64,000 nt of DNA from 40CM-2-70-7 sp035631315 (GCA_035631315.1 DASQIZ010000014.1:39503-103502), one strand, 5' to 3'; shown: positions 11,491 through 24,208, counted from the first letter of the stretch. Notes: generated by a model not told the origin, from the letters alone. Program-made: numbers and translations.

Positions 11491-12956
11491 TCAGGCCGGA
11501 GCATGGGAAAGAGAATCACGTCCCGGATGTTGGTCCGGTCCGTAAGCAGCATGACCAGCCGGTCGATGCCGAGGCCCACGCCGCCGGTGGGCGGCATGCC
11601 GTATTCGAGGGCGCGGAGATAGTCCTCGTCGATCTGATGGGCTTCGCTGTCCCCCCGTTCGCGGAAGCGCACCTGCTCCTCGAAGCGGCGGCGCTGTTCG
11701 TCAGGGTCGTTCAGCTCCGAGAAGGCATTCGCAATCTCGCGGCCCTGGATGAACAGCTCCCAGCGCTCCACGCGCGTGTCGTTCCCCCGCTTCCGCTTCG
11801 CCAATGGCGACAGGGCGACCGGGTGATTCATCACGAAGGTCGGCTGGATGAGGGTGGGCTCGGCGAAGGTCTTGAAGACCTCGTCCATCAGCCTGGCACC
11901 GGAGTATTGATCGGCATCGGGGACGCCCTTGCGCTTCAGGGCACGGCGCAGTGCGCCCTCGTCCGCGGTCGCCAGATCGACGCCCGCCGTCTCCTGGACC
12001 AGCTCGTAGAAGTCCCGCCGCGCGAACGGGCGCGTGAACGACAGGGCGGCCCCGCCCCGCTCCAGGGTTTCACTCCCGGTTACCTCGATGGCCGCGCCCG
12101 CGACCATGGCTTCCGTCAGGTTCAGCATGTCCTCATAGTCGGCATACGCCTCATACCACTCGGCCATGGTGAACTCGGGGTTGTGCCACCGGTCCACGCC
12201 CTCATTCCGGAAATCGTGCCCGATTTCATACACCTTCTCGAGGCCGCCGACGATGCAACGCTTGAGATAGAGCTCGTCGGCGATGCGCAGGTAGAACGTC
12301 GCGTCCAGGGCCTCGTAGAACGTCGTGAACGGCGTCGCGGCCGCGCCGCCGTAGAGCGGCTGCAGCACCGGCGTTTCGACCTCGAGATATCCGCGGCCAT
12401 CCAGGAACCGGCGGACGTAACTCACCACGCGCGCCCGGGTATGGAAGACGGCACGGGCCTCGGGGTGCGCGGCGAGATCGGCATAGCGCTGGCGCGCGCG
12501 CAGCTCGGGGTCGGTGAGCTCGCCATGCCGCACGCCCTGCGCATCCTCTTTCCCGAGCGGGAGGGGGCGGAGCGACTTGGCGAGGAGGGTCAGCTCTTCG
12601 ACCCGCAGGGTGACCTCGCCCGTCTTGGTCGTGAAGAGCGGCCCGGCGACGCCGACGACGTCGCCGAGGTCGAGCAGCTTTACGATCTCGTAGCGCTCGC
12701 CCAGGAGGTCGGACTTGAAGTACAGCTGGATCTTGCCCGACGCGTCTTCGAGGTGCGCGAATGTCGTCTTGCCCATGCCGCGCATGAGGACGAGCCGGCC
12801 GGCGAGCCGGTGCACCGTTTCGTCGCCGTCTTTGAAGCCCTGCACCGCCGGCTGGGCGTGCCCGGACCGGTCGAACCGGTAGGCGAACGCGGGCACGCCC
12901 TTCCGGGCGAGCTCTTCGAGCTTCTCGCGTCGAGCGGCTTCGACGAAGGTCGTCAT
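11487..12956 (-). CDS. lysS: Lysyl-tRNA synthetase, class II
   Basis: Charges tRNA-Lys in the cytoplasm. The 489 residues have the N-terminal OB-fold anticodon-binding domain (about 55-160, LAGRLVLMRGMGKTTFAHLED) and a class II catalytic domain. Motif 2 reads FRNEGVDRWHNPEFT and motif 3 GVGLGIDRLVMLLTD. The ATG (MTTFVEAARREKLEEL) overlaps the prfB stop by 4 nt. The frame is open further upstream, but that part overlaps prfB and has no family similarity. The prfB-lysS pairing is also seen in E. coli. Confidence 0.96.
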   Translation of the reverse strand: MTTFVEAARREKLEELARKGVPAFAYRFDRSGHAQPAVQGFKDGDETVHRLAGRLVLMRGMGKTTFAHLEDASGKIQLYFKSDLLGERYEIVKLLDLGDVVGVAGPLFTTKTGEVTLRVEELTLLAKSLRPLPLGKEDAQGVRHGELTDPELRARQRYADLAAHPEARAVFHTRARVVSYVRRFLDGRGYLEVETPVLQPLYGGAAATPFTTFYEALDATFYLRIADELYLKRCIVGGLEKVYEIGHDFRNEGVDRWHNPEFTMAEWYEAYADYEDMLNLTEAMVAGAAIEVTGSETLERGGAALSFTRPFARRDFYELVQETAGVDLATADEGALRRALKRKGVPDADQYSGARLMDEVFKTFAEPTLIQPTFVMNHPVALSPLAKRKRGNDTRVERWELFIQGREIANAFSELNDPDEQRRRFEEQVRFRERGDSEAHQIDEDYLRALEYGMPPTGGVGLGIDRLVMLLTDRTNIRDVILFPMLRPE

Positions 12957-14063
12957 GCGGCCTGTCCCGCCTGCTGTTTCAGGAACGCTTCGATGAACTG
13001 ATCCAGGTCTCCGTCCATGACTTTCTGCACGTCGCCGACCTTCAGCTCGGTGCGGTGATCGTTCACCATCGTGTAAGGCTGGAAGACGTACGACCGGATC
13101 TGGTTGCCCCACGCGTTGTCGGTCTTCTGCTTGTCCACTTCGGCCTTCTTGGCTTCCTGCTCCTCCACCGCTTTTTCGTAGAGTCGGGCCTTCAACATCT
13201 TGAGCGCGGTCGCCTTGTTCTTGAATTGCGACCGCTCGTTCTGGCAGGCGACCACGATCCCCGACGGATTGTGCGTGATGCGGACCGCGGAGCTGGTCTT
13301 GTTGACGTGCTGACCGCCCTTGCCGGACGCCCGAAAGACGTCGATACGCAGATCTTCTTCCCGGATCTCGATTTCGATGTCGTCATCCACGACGGGATAG
13401 ACGAACACGGAGGCGAACGATGTATGCCGGCGGGCCTGCGCGTCGAAGGGAGAAATCCGGACCAGCCGGTGCACCCCCCGCTCCGCGCGGAGGAGACCGA
13501 AGGCGTACTCGCCCCGGATCTCGATTTCCGCGGACTTGATCCCCGCCTCTTCTCCCTCGAGGAGATCGAGGACCTCGATTTCGAACCCCCTCCGCTCCGC
13601 CCACCGCGTGTACATCCGCATGAGCATCTCGGCCCAGTCCTGGGACTCGGTGCCGCCGGCGCCGGGGTGGATGGTCAGGAGAGCGTCCCGCGGGTCGTCG
13701 GGGCCGCGAAGCATGTGCTGCATCTCGAGGGCGTCGAGGGCGCGCTCCGCGGAGTCGGCTTCCGCTTCGAGCTGCCGCTGCATTTCGAGGTCGACGGTGG
13801 ATTCGGACTCGAGGAGCTCGGTCATCTCCAGCCCTTCGTCCACCCGCTTCTTGAGCGCGTGGTAGGGTTCGAGCCAACGCTTCTTCAGCGTTTTGACCTC
13901 TTCTACGACCTTCTTGGCGCGCTCCTGGTCGGACCAGATGTTGCCTTCGGCCATCGCCTGCTCGAGCTCGGACAGGCGCTTCGTCTTGCCGTCGACGTCA
14001 AAGAAAGCTCCGGAGCTCCGCCAGACGCTCCTGGAAGTCGGTAAACCGGTTGACCAAGGGCAC
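12953..14063 (-). CDS. prfB: Peptide chain release factor 2, made by programmed +1 frameshift
   Basis: Terminates translation at UGA and UAA. The 0 frame starts at GTG 14063 (MPLVNRFTDFQERLAELRSFL) and runs 21 codons into an in-frame TGA at 14000-13998. The slippery heptamer CTTTGAC (14003-13997) then moves reading into the +1 frame, giving DVDGKTKRL. A GGAG sits 4 nt before the CTT, as the stimulatory Shine-Dalgarno does in E. coli prfB. The full product is 369 residues. The catalytic loop SGKGGQHVNK and the stop-codon reading SPF (ISPFDAQ) mark it as RF2. The stop overlaps lysS. A reading-frame caller will show only the +1 part with a false N-terminus. Confidence 0.94.
13997..14010 (-). promoter_or_regulatory. 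RF2 autoregulatory frameshift site
   Basis: The slippery CTT followed by TGA C, with GGAG just upstream, forms the RF2 recoding site. When RF2 is scarce the ribosome pauses at UGA and slips +1, restoring RF2 synthesis. The site and both reading frames can be seen directly; function is inferred from E. coli prfB. Confidence 0.88.
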
Positions 14064-14092
14064 GATCGCGCTCGCTCCAACTGAATAGACGT

Positions 14093-14121
14093 GAGCCGTT
14101 CCCCGGGGTGGGAAACGGCTC
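14093..14121 (-). terminator. Hairpin between the zinc-ribbon gene and prfB
   Basis: A perfect 8-bp inverted repeat, GAGCCGTT and AACGGCTC, encloses a 13-nt loop that itself contains CCCC-GGGG. It lies 46 nt after the zinc-ribbon gene and 29 nt before the prfB start. There is no T-run on either strand, so a rho-independent terminator is uncertain; a processing or leader hairpin is equally possible. A second, weaker repeat (CTAACT/AGTTAG) flanks it upstream at 14120-14146. Confidence 0.4.
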
Positions 14122-14166
14122 TAACTGACAGGAATATGAGGAGTTAGACCGCGAAATTCCAGCGGT

Positions 14167-15048
14167 TTAGAAGACCTTCTGGCCCCCGGCCAACAGCTCG
14201 TTCAGGGCGTCGGTCCAAAACGGAGTGCTCGAGGCCATATCCTGCCCCACCTGCTCGACGTACTCGAGCCAGCTCTTTTCGATTTCGTCCTTGAAGAGTT
14301 GGGGCAACGTGCCGTCGCGCGTACCCTGCATGCGTTTGTCGGGGTGGTACACCAGCATGTCCGAGATCAGCGCGCGCGCGAGCCGCCGGGCTTTCTGTTT
14401 CGGGTCCTGCACCATGAACGGATTGACGGGGCGCAGGGGTCCCGTCTTCCGTACTTCGGTGCTCGCGGCTGGCGCGGCCGCCGCGGGAGCGACCGGCGCC
14501 GCCGGCATCGCCGCGGGAGGCGGAGGTGGCGGCGGTGCTGCCGGTGCCGCGGCCGGACGCATCGCGGGAGCGGCCGGCATGGCCGGAGCTGCCGGCATGC
14601 GTGGAGTGGCCGGAGGCGCGACGACTGGAGGCCTGGCCGGCGGTGCCATCATCGGCGGCGCAACCGGCGGACGGACGGGCGCTGCAGGCGGTGCCACCGG
14701 CGGGCGCGGAGGTGTCGTGAACGCGGGCGCTGCGGGTGGCGCGGGTGGAGTGGGCGGCGCAGGCGTGAACACTGGAGCCGCCGGGGGCGGTGCCGGCGCG
14801 GCCATCGGAGCCGGTGCTGGAGGCGCCGGCGCAGGAGGAGGCGGAGGGGGAGCAGGTGGCGGCGGCGCCGCGACAACAGGCGCTGCGGCCACCGCGGGAG
14901 CCGGCGCCGGCGCCGCCGGTTGTGTCCCATTTGCGGAAACCGGGAAGACGTTCGAGCAGACGGAGCACCGCGCGCGAACGCCCCCGGCCGGGACTTTGGC
15001 CGGGTCTACCCGGTAGATGGTTTCGCACGACGGACAGGTGACGTTCAC
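14167..15048 (-). CDS. MJ0042-type zinc-ribbon protein with long Pro/Ala-rich linker
   Basis: Unknown function. The 293 residues begin with a zinc ribbon (CPSCETIYRVD then CSVCSNVF) of the type found in MJ0042 and cytoplasmic gliding or regulatory proteins of delta-proteobacteria. Residues about 48-195 are almost only Pro and Ala (with Gly, Thr, Met), certainly disordered. The last about 95 residues form a folded-looking tail (DPKQKARRLARALISDMLVYHPDKRM) ending in LAGGQKVF. The start is GTG with GGGAG upstream, 21 nt after the GGDEF-type gene, so they are probably one transcript. The tail looks conserved and alpha-helical. I cannot assign a partner. Confidence 0.72.
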   Translation of the reverse strand: MNVTCPSCETIYRVDPAKVPAGGVRARCSVCSNVFPVSANGTQPAAPAPAPAVAAAPVVAAPPPPAPPPPPPAPAPPAPAPMAAPAPPPAAPVFTPAPPTPPAPPAAPAFTTPPRPPVAPPAAPVRPPVAPPMMAPPARPPVVAPPATPRMPAAPAMPAAPAMRPAAAPAAPPPPPPPAAMPAAPVAPAAAAPAASTEVRKTGPLRPVNPFMVQDPKQKARRLARALISDMLVYHPDKRMQGTRDGTLPQLFKDEIEKSWLEYVEQVGQDMASSTPFWTDALNELLAGGQKVF

Positions 15049-15069
15049 TGGGCTCCCGGTTCCACTGCC

Positions 15070-16032
15070 TTATTCAGCCTCATCGTCGGATTCGTGATCG
15101 CGGCGACGGTCCACCACGAACACCGATCCGGCCTGGGTCTTTGCATAGCTCTTCATTTCCGTCGCCAGCTCCGAGACTTGCGCGGGGTGCGCGAACCGGC
15201 GGTGCTGATTCGTGACGATGCCGATGGACAAGGTCATGAGCGGCACCCGGTGCAGCTGGCCCCGTCGATCTTTGCCAAAGTAATACCCGGCCCGGCGGTC
15301 CTGCTCGTTGTACTGATACGGAATGAGCGTATCGAACACGCTGAGGATTTCACCGCACACTTCGGTGATCGCGTCGACGGGGATCATGAAGATGAAGTCG
15401 TCGCCGCCGATGTGGCCGATGAATCCCCGGGGGCCCGCCATCCCCTTCACGACGTCATGCAAAATCCGCGACAGCAGATAAATGACCCGGTCGCCGTCGT
15501 AGTAGCTGTACCGGTCGTTGTATTCCTTGAAATGATCGAGATCGGCGTAACAGACCGCGAACCACTCGCCCGCTTCCATGCGCCGGCGGATTTCCCGTTC
15601 GATCTCCGTGGTGCCGGGCAGACGCGTCGACGGATTGACGGCGACATCCCGTGCGGTCCGCGTCAGCAGTCCCTCGAGCCGGACCGCCTGCTCGGCCGGT
15701 TCGAGGAGCGGGGTCAGGACCTCATCGGCCCCGCTCGCGAACCATTCGCGCACCTTGTCGGTCACGTGCCGCCCCGCCACCGCGGCGAGGGGGACGATGG
15801 CCGTGTACGGATCTCCCTTGAGTCGGGAACAGAGCTCGAGGGAGGCCGCACCGTCCGAGTCCGCGTCCACCAGCACGAGGAGGGGCAGCGCCCGCAGGAC
15901 CATCTGCTGGACCACCGCGGGATCCGACACCTGCACCAGACCCGTCTGTTTCCCGGTGATCCACGGGAGGAGAGTATCGGGGACGGAGCGGCCAGTCGGC
16001 GAAAAGAAGAGAATCGTCTGGCGCGTCCGCAC
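15070..16032 (-). CDS. Receiver-like plus GGDEF-domain protein (possible diguanylate cyclase)
   Basis: Predicted soluble signalling protein of 320 residues. The N-terminal part (about 5-130) has the size and strand pattern of a response-regulator receiver: an Asp remains in LLVLVDADSDG, but the usual Lys near its end is missing (DEVLTPLLEP). The C-terminal part is a GGDEF domain with FAVCYADLDHFKEYND and an active-site loop HIGGDDF, followed by MTLSIGIV. GGDDF is a variant of GGDEF, so cyclase activity is likely but not certain. The start is GTG at 16032. It pairs with the zinc-ribbon gene downstream. Confidence 0.8.
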   Translation of the reverse strand: MRTRQTILFFSPTGRSVPDTLLPWITGKQTGLVQVSDPAVVQQMVLRALPLLVLVDADSDGAASLELCSRLKGDPYTAIVPLAAVAGRHVTDKVREWFASGADEVLTPLLEPAEQAVRLEGLLTRTARDVAVNPSTRLPGTTEIEREIRRRMEAGEWFAVCYADLDHFKEYNDRYSYYDGDRVIYLLSRILHDVVKGMAGPRGFIGHIGGDDFIFMIPVDAITEVCGEILSVFDTLIPYQYNEQDRRAGYYFGKDRRGQLHRVPLMTLSIGIVTNQHRRFAHPAQVSELATEMKSYAKTQAGSVFVVDRRRDHESDDEAE

Positions 16033-16103
16033 CGGGCTCCTCGCGTAAAAGTCGAGCGCGTCGAAACTTAGACCCCGTGGCGGGCGGTGTCAAACCACGC
16101 GGG

Positions 16104-16880
16104 TCAAAACGCCACGCGCACGGAAAGGACGGAGAAATCGGGTCCCAGCAGGGTGTGGAGACTGGTGGACCGGTGGGTGGTGGCCGTGAGGCGGTTCGAG
16201 ATCAGGGCGTCGAGCGCGCTCACGACGTGGTTGGCGAGGAGCAGTCCAAGCGCCCCTTGAGCGTTCCGGTAGCCGTTGTCACTGGTCCGGATCAGGTCCC
16301 GGAACGACTGCTGCTGCAGGGAGGCGTTCGCCCAGGTCCACAGATAGGCCGGGCCCACCGCGTGCCGGACGTAGAAGGAATCGGCGGCCAGAACCTGGGG
16401 ACTGTTTGCCGGCGGCGGAACATTCGGGTCGGCCCAGTACGTCCGACGGGCGAGCAGCCAGACGGAGCCGTTGTAGGTCGTCGGATCAGTCTCAGGTACC
16501 AGGGTGGTGGCGCTCAGGCTGAACCGCCCGGACGACGTGAATTTCTCCATCGTCTCGTAGTATTCGAAGATCGTGTCGCGGCGAACCGATGCGAAGCCGC
16601 GCTGGGCGACGGCGAACGCCAGTTGATGGTACAGCTCGGCGTTCACGTTGGCGTCGTGCTGGAGCTGGATATAGCGGGAGAGCACGTACAGCTCGACGGC
16701 GCCGTACACCGCGGCGCGGTCCTGCCCGGAGAGCGCCTGGCCGGTCCCCGGCAGGAGGAGGGACGCGAGCGGGCGTACCCAGGTTTTTTCGCGGAGGGCT
16801 ACTGAGTCCACCTGGCCCTGCAGGGCCGTCGTCAGGCCCGATGCGATGATCACTCCGACCGTGAGCCACTGCCGGCGCAT
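16104..16880 (-). CDS. Secreted or membrane-associated protein of unknown function
   Basis: The 258-residue product starts with a signal peptide (MRRQWLTVGVIIASGLTTAL). The segment SLLLPGTGQALSGQDRAAVY resembles the PGxGQ start of DUF5683-like membrane proteins, but I cannot confirm the family. Later parts contain YETMEKFTSSGRFSLS and end in an amphipathic strand (LSVRVAF), which would fit an outer-membrane protein. Its ATG shares a base with the stop of the PorV-like gene, so both are probably made together and may work in the cell envelope. Confidence 0.68.
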   Translation of the reverse strand: MRRQWLTVGVIIASGLTTALQGQVDSVALREKTWVRPLASLLLPGTGQALSGQDRAAVYGAVELYVLSRYIQLQHDANVNAELYHQLAFAVAQRGFASVRRDTIFEYYETMEKFTSSGRFSLSATTLVPETDPTTYNGSVWLLARRTYWADPNVPPPANSPQVLAADSFYVRHAVGPAYLWTWANASLQQQSFRDLIRTSDNGYRNAQGALGLLLANHVVSALDALISNRLTATTHRSTSLHTLLGPDFSVLSVRVAF

Positions 16881-17959
16881 CAGAAGGTCAGGCTGAAGGA
16901 GATGAACGTGGGGTTCGCGCCCAGGAGATCGGTGTTCTGCACGAAGGTGCGCGAGAAGTCGAGTCCGAAGGAACCGGTGTGCACGCCCATGCCGATGGAC
17001 GGACCGGACAGTCCCTGACGGGCGAACGCGTACCCGGAGCGGACGCGGATGGTCTCGTGGTAGCCGAGGTCGATCCCGAGCCGCATCTCGGGGGGCGCGG
17101 AGTTGTCCCAGGGACGGTCGAGGTCGGCCGCGAGACGAATATCCACCTGATTGAGTGCCGAGGACAGACCGAGCCGGCCCGAATCGGGTGCGGCGAGAGT
17201 CGGTCCCCCACCCTCTTCGGCGGGGCGAAGGTTGATCTGGTACAGGGCGCCGAGGGCGAGGCGGGCGGGGAGCGGGTCGGCTTGTGCCGCGTTGTTGACC
17301 TGCAGCTTGAAGCCGATGTCTTTCACCGCGGCGCCGAACCGCAGCGCGCCTCCCGAGCCGACGGTGACCTGGGTCCCGATGTCGAACGCGTGCGTCAAGG
17401 CGTCGCTGCCGTTCGGCAAGCCGGCGCAACTTCCCTGACAGTCGATACTGAACTGGACCAGTTTGTAGGTCATGCCGACCGTGACGGCGCCGGCCAGGGA
17501 CGTCGCGAACGACGCCATGTATTCGACGTTGCGCGGGAAAATTTTCGCGACGGCACTCAGACTGTCGGAGCCGACATCCTGCTCACCATAGTCGATCAGG
17601 AACACGCCGAGTCCGAAGGTGCCGATGCCCCGGCGGGGGACGAACATGGTGATGGCGGTACCTGGACCGGCGACGAAGTTCGCGCTGTTGACCCCGAACT
17701 CGGGCGCCGCCATGGTCGCGAGACCGGCGGGATTCCAGAACAGGGCCTCCCCGCGGCCTTGCATCGTGACGCCCGCCTGCCCCATCCCGACACCTTGGGC
17801 GCCGACGGGGAGCAGGAGAAAGAGTGCGCCGGCGTTGGTGAGCTCGGACGACGAGCCCTCGTTCGTCGACTGCGCGGCGAGAGCCGGAGGGCCGGCCCAG
17901 CGGGCCAGCGCGAGTCCCGCGGCGAGGGCGACAGCCTCTCTAGATCGGCTTCGCTTCAT
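16880..17959 (-). CDS. PorV/PorQ-like outer-membrane beta-barrel protein
   Basis: The 359-residue product has an N-terminal signal sequence (MKRSRSREAVALAAGLALAR, cleaved near ALAAQS), then LTNAGALFLLLPVGAQGVGMGQAGVT and ALFWNPAGLATM. These are the start pattern of PorV/UPF0164 proteins, which act in type 9-type secretion or fatty-acid-transporter-like barrels. Alternating strands and the C-terminal FISFSLTF support a barrel. The ATG lies inside the end of the Trm112-like gene. Whether a type 9 secretion system exists in this organism cannot be told from the window. Confidence 0.66.
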   Translation of the reverse strand: MKRSRSREAVALAAGLALARWAGPPALAAQSTNEGSSSELTNAGALFLLLPVGAQGVGMGQAGVTMQGRGEALFWNPAGLATMAAPEFGVNSANFVAGPGTAITMFVPRRGIGTFGLGVFLIDYGEQDVGSDSLSAVAKIFPRNVEYMASFATSLAGAVTVGMTYKLVQFSIDCQGSCAGLPNGSDALTHAFDIGTQVTVGSGGALRFGAAVKDIGFKLQVNNAAQADPLPARLALGALYQINLRPAEEGGGPTLAAPDSGRLGLSSALNQVDIRLAADLDRPWDNSAPPEMRLGIDLGYHETIRVRSGYAFARQGLSGPSIGMGVHTGSFGLDFSRTFVQNTDLLGANPTFISFSLTF

Positions 17960-18110
17960 CCACCAGCATGACCGGAATGTCGTCTTCGACGGGGTACGAC
18001 AACCGGCACGCGGGACACGCCAGCGTTTCGACGGGCGCGGTCCGGTGCTCGAGCGGGCCCTTGCACTTGGGACAGACGAGGATCGCGAGCAGGTCGGGAG
18101 AGACACTCAT
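17940..18110 (-). CDS. Trm112/YcaR-family small zinc-ribbon protein
   Basis: A 56-residue protein (MSVSPDLLAILVCPKCKGPL) with two Cys pairs, CPKC and CPAC, and the ending YPVEDDIPVMLVDEAKPI, matching UPF0434/Trm112. Members activate or stabilise methyltransferases in eukaryotes; in bacteria the role is unclear. It is coupled to era by an ATGA overlap. An upstream in-frame extension exists but lies inside era and is unlike the family. Confidence 0.88.
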   Translation of the reverse strand: MSVSPDLLAILVCPKCKGPLEHRTAPVETLACPACRLSYPVEDDIPVMLVDEAKPI

Positions 18111-18955
18111 CCTATGGAATACCCCAGGCGCTTGAGGGAAGATGCGTCCGCGCGCCATCGCGGCATGACCTTCACGTGAAGGTCCAGGAAGACCGGCTGG
18201 CCGGTGAGGGCCTCGATGCGCTCGCGGGCCTTTTGGCCGATGGCCTTGATCACCTTGCCCCCGGCCCCGATCACCATGCCCTTCTGGCTATCCCGTTCCA
18301 CATAGACCGTCGCCCGAATATATACCGGCGTTTCCGCCTCCCGGAATTCATCCACGTCACACGCGAGACTATACGGCAGCTCCTCGCGCAACTCGCCGAA
18401 AGCGGCCTCGCGCACATACTCGGCGGCGAAGAACCGCAGGGGCTGGGTGGCCAGGTCGTCGACAGGATAAAGGAAGGGGCCTTCAGGGAGGTGGGCACCG
18501 AGGGCGTCGCGGAGTGCATCGATGCCGGCGCCGGTGGCGGCGGAGATCGCGAGGCCGCCCGCTGGGGCTGCCACGTTTGGCCGGAGGTCGCTCTTCGTGT
18601 AGACGGTGATGATGGGTGCGCGCGGCAGCTGGGCGAGACCGGCGACTGCTGCCAGGGGTGGGGCTTGCCCCAGCCCGAGGGGGTGGAGGTAGGCGATGAC
18701 GTCGGCGCCCTGGAGGGTGGCGAGGGCGGCGGCGCGCATGACTTCCTGCAGCTGGTATTCCGGATCCAGGAGGCCGGGGGTGTCGGTGAAGATGAACTGG
18801 GTGTCGGCGGTGGTGACGAGGCCGACGACGGGCAGTCGGGTGGATTGGGGTTTGGGGGAGACGATGGCGAGGTGTTCACCGACGAGGGCGTTGAGGAGTG
18901 TGGATTTGCCGACGTTGGGGCGGCCGGCGAGGGCGACGATTCCGCAGTGGGGCAT
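18107..18955 (-). CDS. era: Era, ribosome-assembly GTPase
   Basis: GTPase that helps mature 16S rRNA and the 30S subunit. The 282 residues have G1 GRPNVGKS, G3 DTPG, G4 as TKSD, and a C-terminal KH domain (VIGAGGKVIKAIGQKARERIE). The G2 region reads KPQSTRLPVVG where Era usually has KPQTTRHRI, a modest divergence. The ATG at 18955 is preceded by TTTCTCCC, not a Shine-Dalgarno, so initiation may be weak or depend on upstream translation or leaderless mRNA. It lies just downstream of the rRNA operon. Confidence 0.94.
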   Translation of the reverse strand: MPHCGIVALAGRPNVGKSTLLNALVGEHLAIVSPKPQSTRLPVVGLVTTADTQFIFTDTPGLLDPEYQLQEVMRAAALATLQGADVIAYLHPLGLGQAPPLAAVAGLAQLPRAPIITVYTKSDLRPNVAAPAGGLAISAATGAGIDALRDALGAHLPEGPFLYPVDDLATQPLRFFAAEYVREAAFGELREELPYSLACDVDEFREAETPVYIRATVYVERDSQKGMVIGAGGKVIKAIGQKARERIEALTGQPVFLDLHVKVMPRWRADASSLKRLGYSIG

Positions 18956-18965
18956 GGGAGAAACT

Positions 18966-19036
18966 AAGTGCGGAGTGCGGAGTGCGAAATGTGGAGTTAC
19001 TCACTCCCCACTCGACACTCGGCACTCCGCATTTGG
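18966..19036. repeat. Heptad-based palindromic repeat, copy 1
   Basis: An imperfect inverted repeat. The left arm is a run of 7-nt units of the form GTGCGGA/GTGCGAA, and the right arm is their reverse complement with changes (CACTCC, CACTCGG, CACTCCGC). It occupies the whole gap between 5S rRNA and era, so it could act as an rRNA operon terminator or as an mRNA hairpin. It has no T-run. A second member is at 60721-60797. Confidence 0.7.
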
Positions 19037-19039
19037 AAA

Positions 19040-19157
<118 letters not shown>

Positions 19158-19226
19158 AATTTTCTTGGCAACCAACGACCATGTGTGTGGGTTCAAAGAA
19201 GCTCACCGAGAAACGTGGGAAGAGAT

Positions 19227-22194
<2,968 letters not shown>

Positions 22195-22257
22195 TCATTG
22201 CTTGTGTACTACGGTTCTCGGTGTGATTCCTCGAACACCACACACACGGCACGTCGG

Positions 22258-22270
22258 TTGTCAAAGAGCA
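22258..22270 (-). promoter_or_regulatory. boxA antitermination motif in the 16S-23S spacer
   Basis: On the minus strand TGCTCTTTGACAA differs from the E. coli rrn boxA (TGCTCTTTAACAA) at one position. It lies in the spacer, as in E. coli rrn, and should load NusB/NusE for antitermination into 23S. The spacer (about 22195-22385) otherwise shows a small CACTC-TTCG-GAGTG hairpin and no tRNA. Confidence 0.75.
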
Positions 22271-22383
22271 AGGCACCAGCTCACGTCGAGCTGACGCCGA
22301 AATTCCAATGGTCGAGTGTGTGAAGTGCGGGCGACTTCCGGGACCTTTCGATGCACTCCGAAGAGTGATCTACTCGGCGATCC

Positions 22384-23931
<1,548 letters not shown>

Positions 23932-24069
23932 AGAGAATTCGAAATAGCTCTTCCGAACGACTGGTACTTCGTGTGTCGTCCGAATCACGTTCAGAGTCAA
24001 ACCCCTCACGGCACATGTCTGACCATGCACCGCTCAATCGGGGCCGCACTCCACACGCTCGACCATCAG

Positions 24070-24103
24070 TTCTCAAAGAGCACCCGCGAAAAAATGTCGC
24101 GGG
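24070..24103 (-). promoter_or_regulatory. rRNA leader boxB-like hairpin and boxA
   Basis: A perfect 7-bp hairpin, CCCGCGA/TCGCGGG with a 7-nt loop (24083-24103), is followed at once by TGCTCTTTGAGAA (24070-24082), a boxA. This boxB-boxA order is the nut-like antitermination site of rRNA leaders. It lies between the promoter and 16S. Confidence 0.75.
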
Positions 24104-24112
24104 GAGAATCAC

Positions 24113-24141
24113 ATTCTAGTTGGGGTCCGAACCGGAGTCAA
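24113..24141 (-). promoter_or_regulatory. Sigma-70 promoter of the rRNA operon
   Basis: TTGACT (24136-24141) and TAGAAT (24113-24118) on the minus strand are 17 bp apart, close to the TTGACA-17-TATAAT consensus. Transcription should begin near 24106, giving a leader of about 175 nt before 16S. A second TTGACT at 23995-24000 has no good -10. Confidence 0.78.
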
Positions 24142-24208
24142 GGGGCCGTGTTCTCCACACTTACACCCCGTCTCGCACCCCAAAACACAGCGTGCGCAAT
24201 TCGTGCAG

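Noticed and set aside
9925..11622. Plus-strand open frame opposite lolDE
   Set aside because: Shadow of the transporter genes; no domain recognised and the minus strand is clearly coding.
12953..14080. prfB as a single frame starting near 14080
   Set aside because: The first residues in that frame (MERARSCPWSTG) are not RF2-like, whereas the 0 frame plus slippage at CTTTGAC gives a normal RF2 start.
14460..14930. Dense GC repeat suspected as tandem repeat or CRISPR-like
   Set aside because: It encodes the Pro/Ala-rich linker of the zinc-ribbon protein and has no regular repeat length or spacer pattern.
23995..24000. Second rRNA promoter -35 (TTGACT)
   Set aside because: No acceptable -10 occurs at 16-19 bp; the upstream promoter at 24113-24141 is much better.
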